From the NCBI RefSeq assembly GCF_030412915.1, contig NZ_JAUHJR010000014.1, forward strand, positions 1 to 32,568: a stretch of DNA of 32,568 bases, read 5' to 3'. This DNA comes from Nocardioides abyssi (GTDB taxonomy: Bacteria; Actinomycetota; Actinomycetes; Propionibacteriales; Nocardioidaceae). Of the stretch, positions 32,539 to 32,568 are shown one piece after another (position 1 is the first letter of the stretch; each line of letters starts with the position of its first letter). The position numbers and the translations under genes were made by a program. The notes beneath the pieces are model-generated. The model had not been told where the DNA came from and ran no database searches. It saw only the letters and a program-made list of their open reading frames with translations.

Positions 32539-32568
32539 CGCGCCCGCACGCAAGAGGCCCGCGACCGG

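Noticed and set aside
1-32568. CRISPR arrays, tRNA or rRNA genes
   Set aside because: I found no regularly spaced repeat-spacer pattern and no recognisable tRNA or rRNA sequence on either strand.

Overview
The window is very GC-rich, with codon third positions saturated in G and C. Its housekeeping order is typical of an actinomycete: a topoisomerase subunit A, a GNAT/acyl-CoA-ligase fusion, a DUF5998 protein, a nucleotide pyrophosphatase-like phosphatase, thymidine kinase, a sulfurtransferase, SepH, a ferrochelatase, an inositol-monophosphatase-like enzyme and a DUF4193 protein. Gene order, a Rv3391-like acyl-CoA reductase and an intergenic repeat of a kind I recall from Nocardioides genomes suggest Nocardioidaceae. 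This placement is an inference.

Layout. Positions 1-7046 hold a conserved block: a parC-like gene on the minus strand, then a divergent plus-strand run of the acetyltransferase fusion, DUF5998 and the phosphatase. Positions 7047-16319 look accessory. They begin with a GIY-YIG nuclease gene bracketed by two 88-bp direct repeats, each ending in perfect 15-bp inverted repeats. A small CPTC membrane protein, a secreted propeller-like protein and an MFS transporter follow. Next come a second MFS protein carrying a cyclic-nucleotide-binding domain and overlapping a frameshifted DUF2652 (cyclase-like) gene, then a coupled DUF305-like/membrane pair and a glycosyltransferase. The conserved block resumes at 16320 with thymidine kinase and a divergent sulfurtransferase, followed by a double-SDR acyl-CoA reductase.

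Positions 19859-20296 hold no gene but contain a 399-bp element with inverted arms. sepH and a TRIC-like channel gene then diverge. At 22164-25129 lies a four-gene operon: a DrrAB-like ABC exporter, a carbinolamine-dehydratase-like/VOC fusion and an ASCH protein, all overlapping or tightly spaced. A DUF998 membrane protein, a secreted metzincin-type protease, an aldonolactone oxidase and an MFS transporter follow on the minus strand. The window closes with ferrochelatase, the phosphatase and DUF4193 on the plus strand.

A theme of the window is the leaderless promoter. At least eight lead genes have TANNNT placed exactly 6 or 7 bases before an ATG or GTG start, with no Shine-Dalgarno sequence. 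The most unusual item is the repeat-bracketed GIY-YIG cassette (7070-8127), which looks like a small mobile or excisable unit. The 399-bp element beside sepH and the transporter/cyclase-like pair are the next most worth checking.
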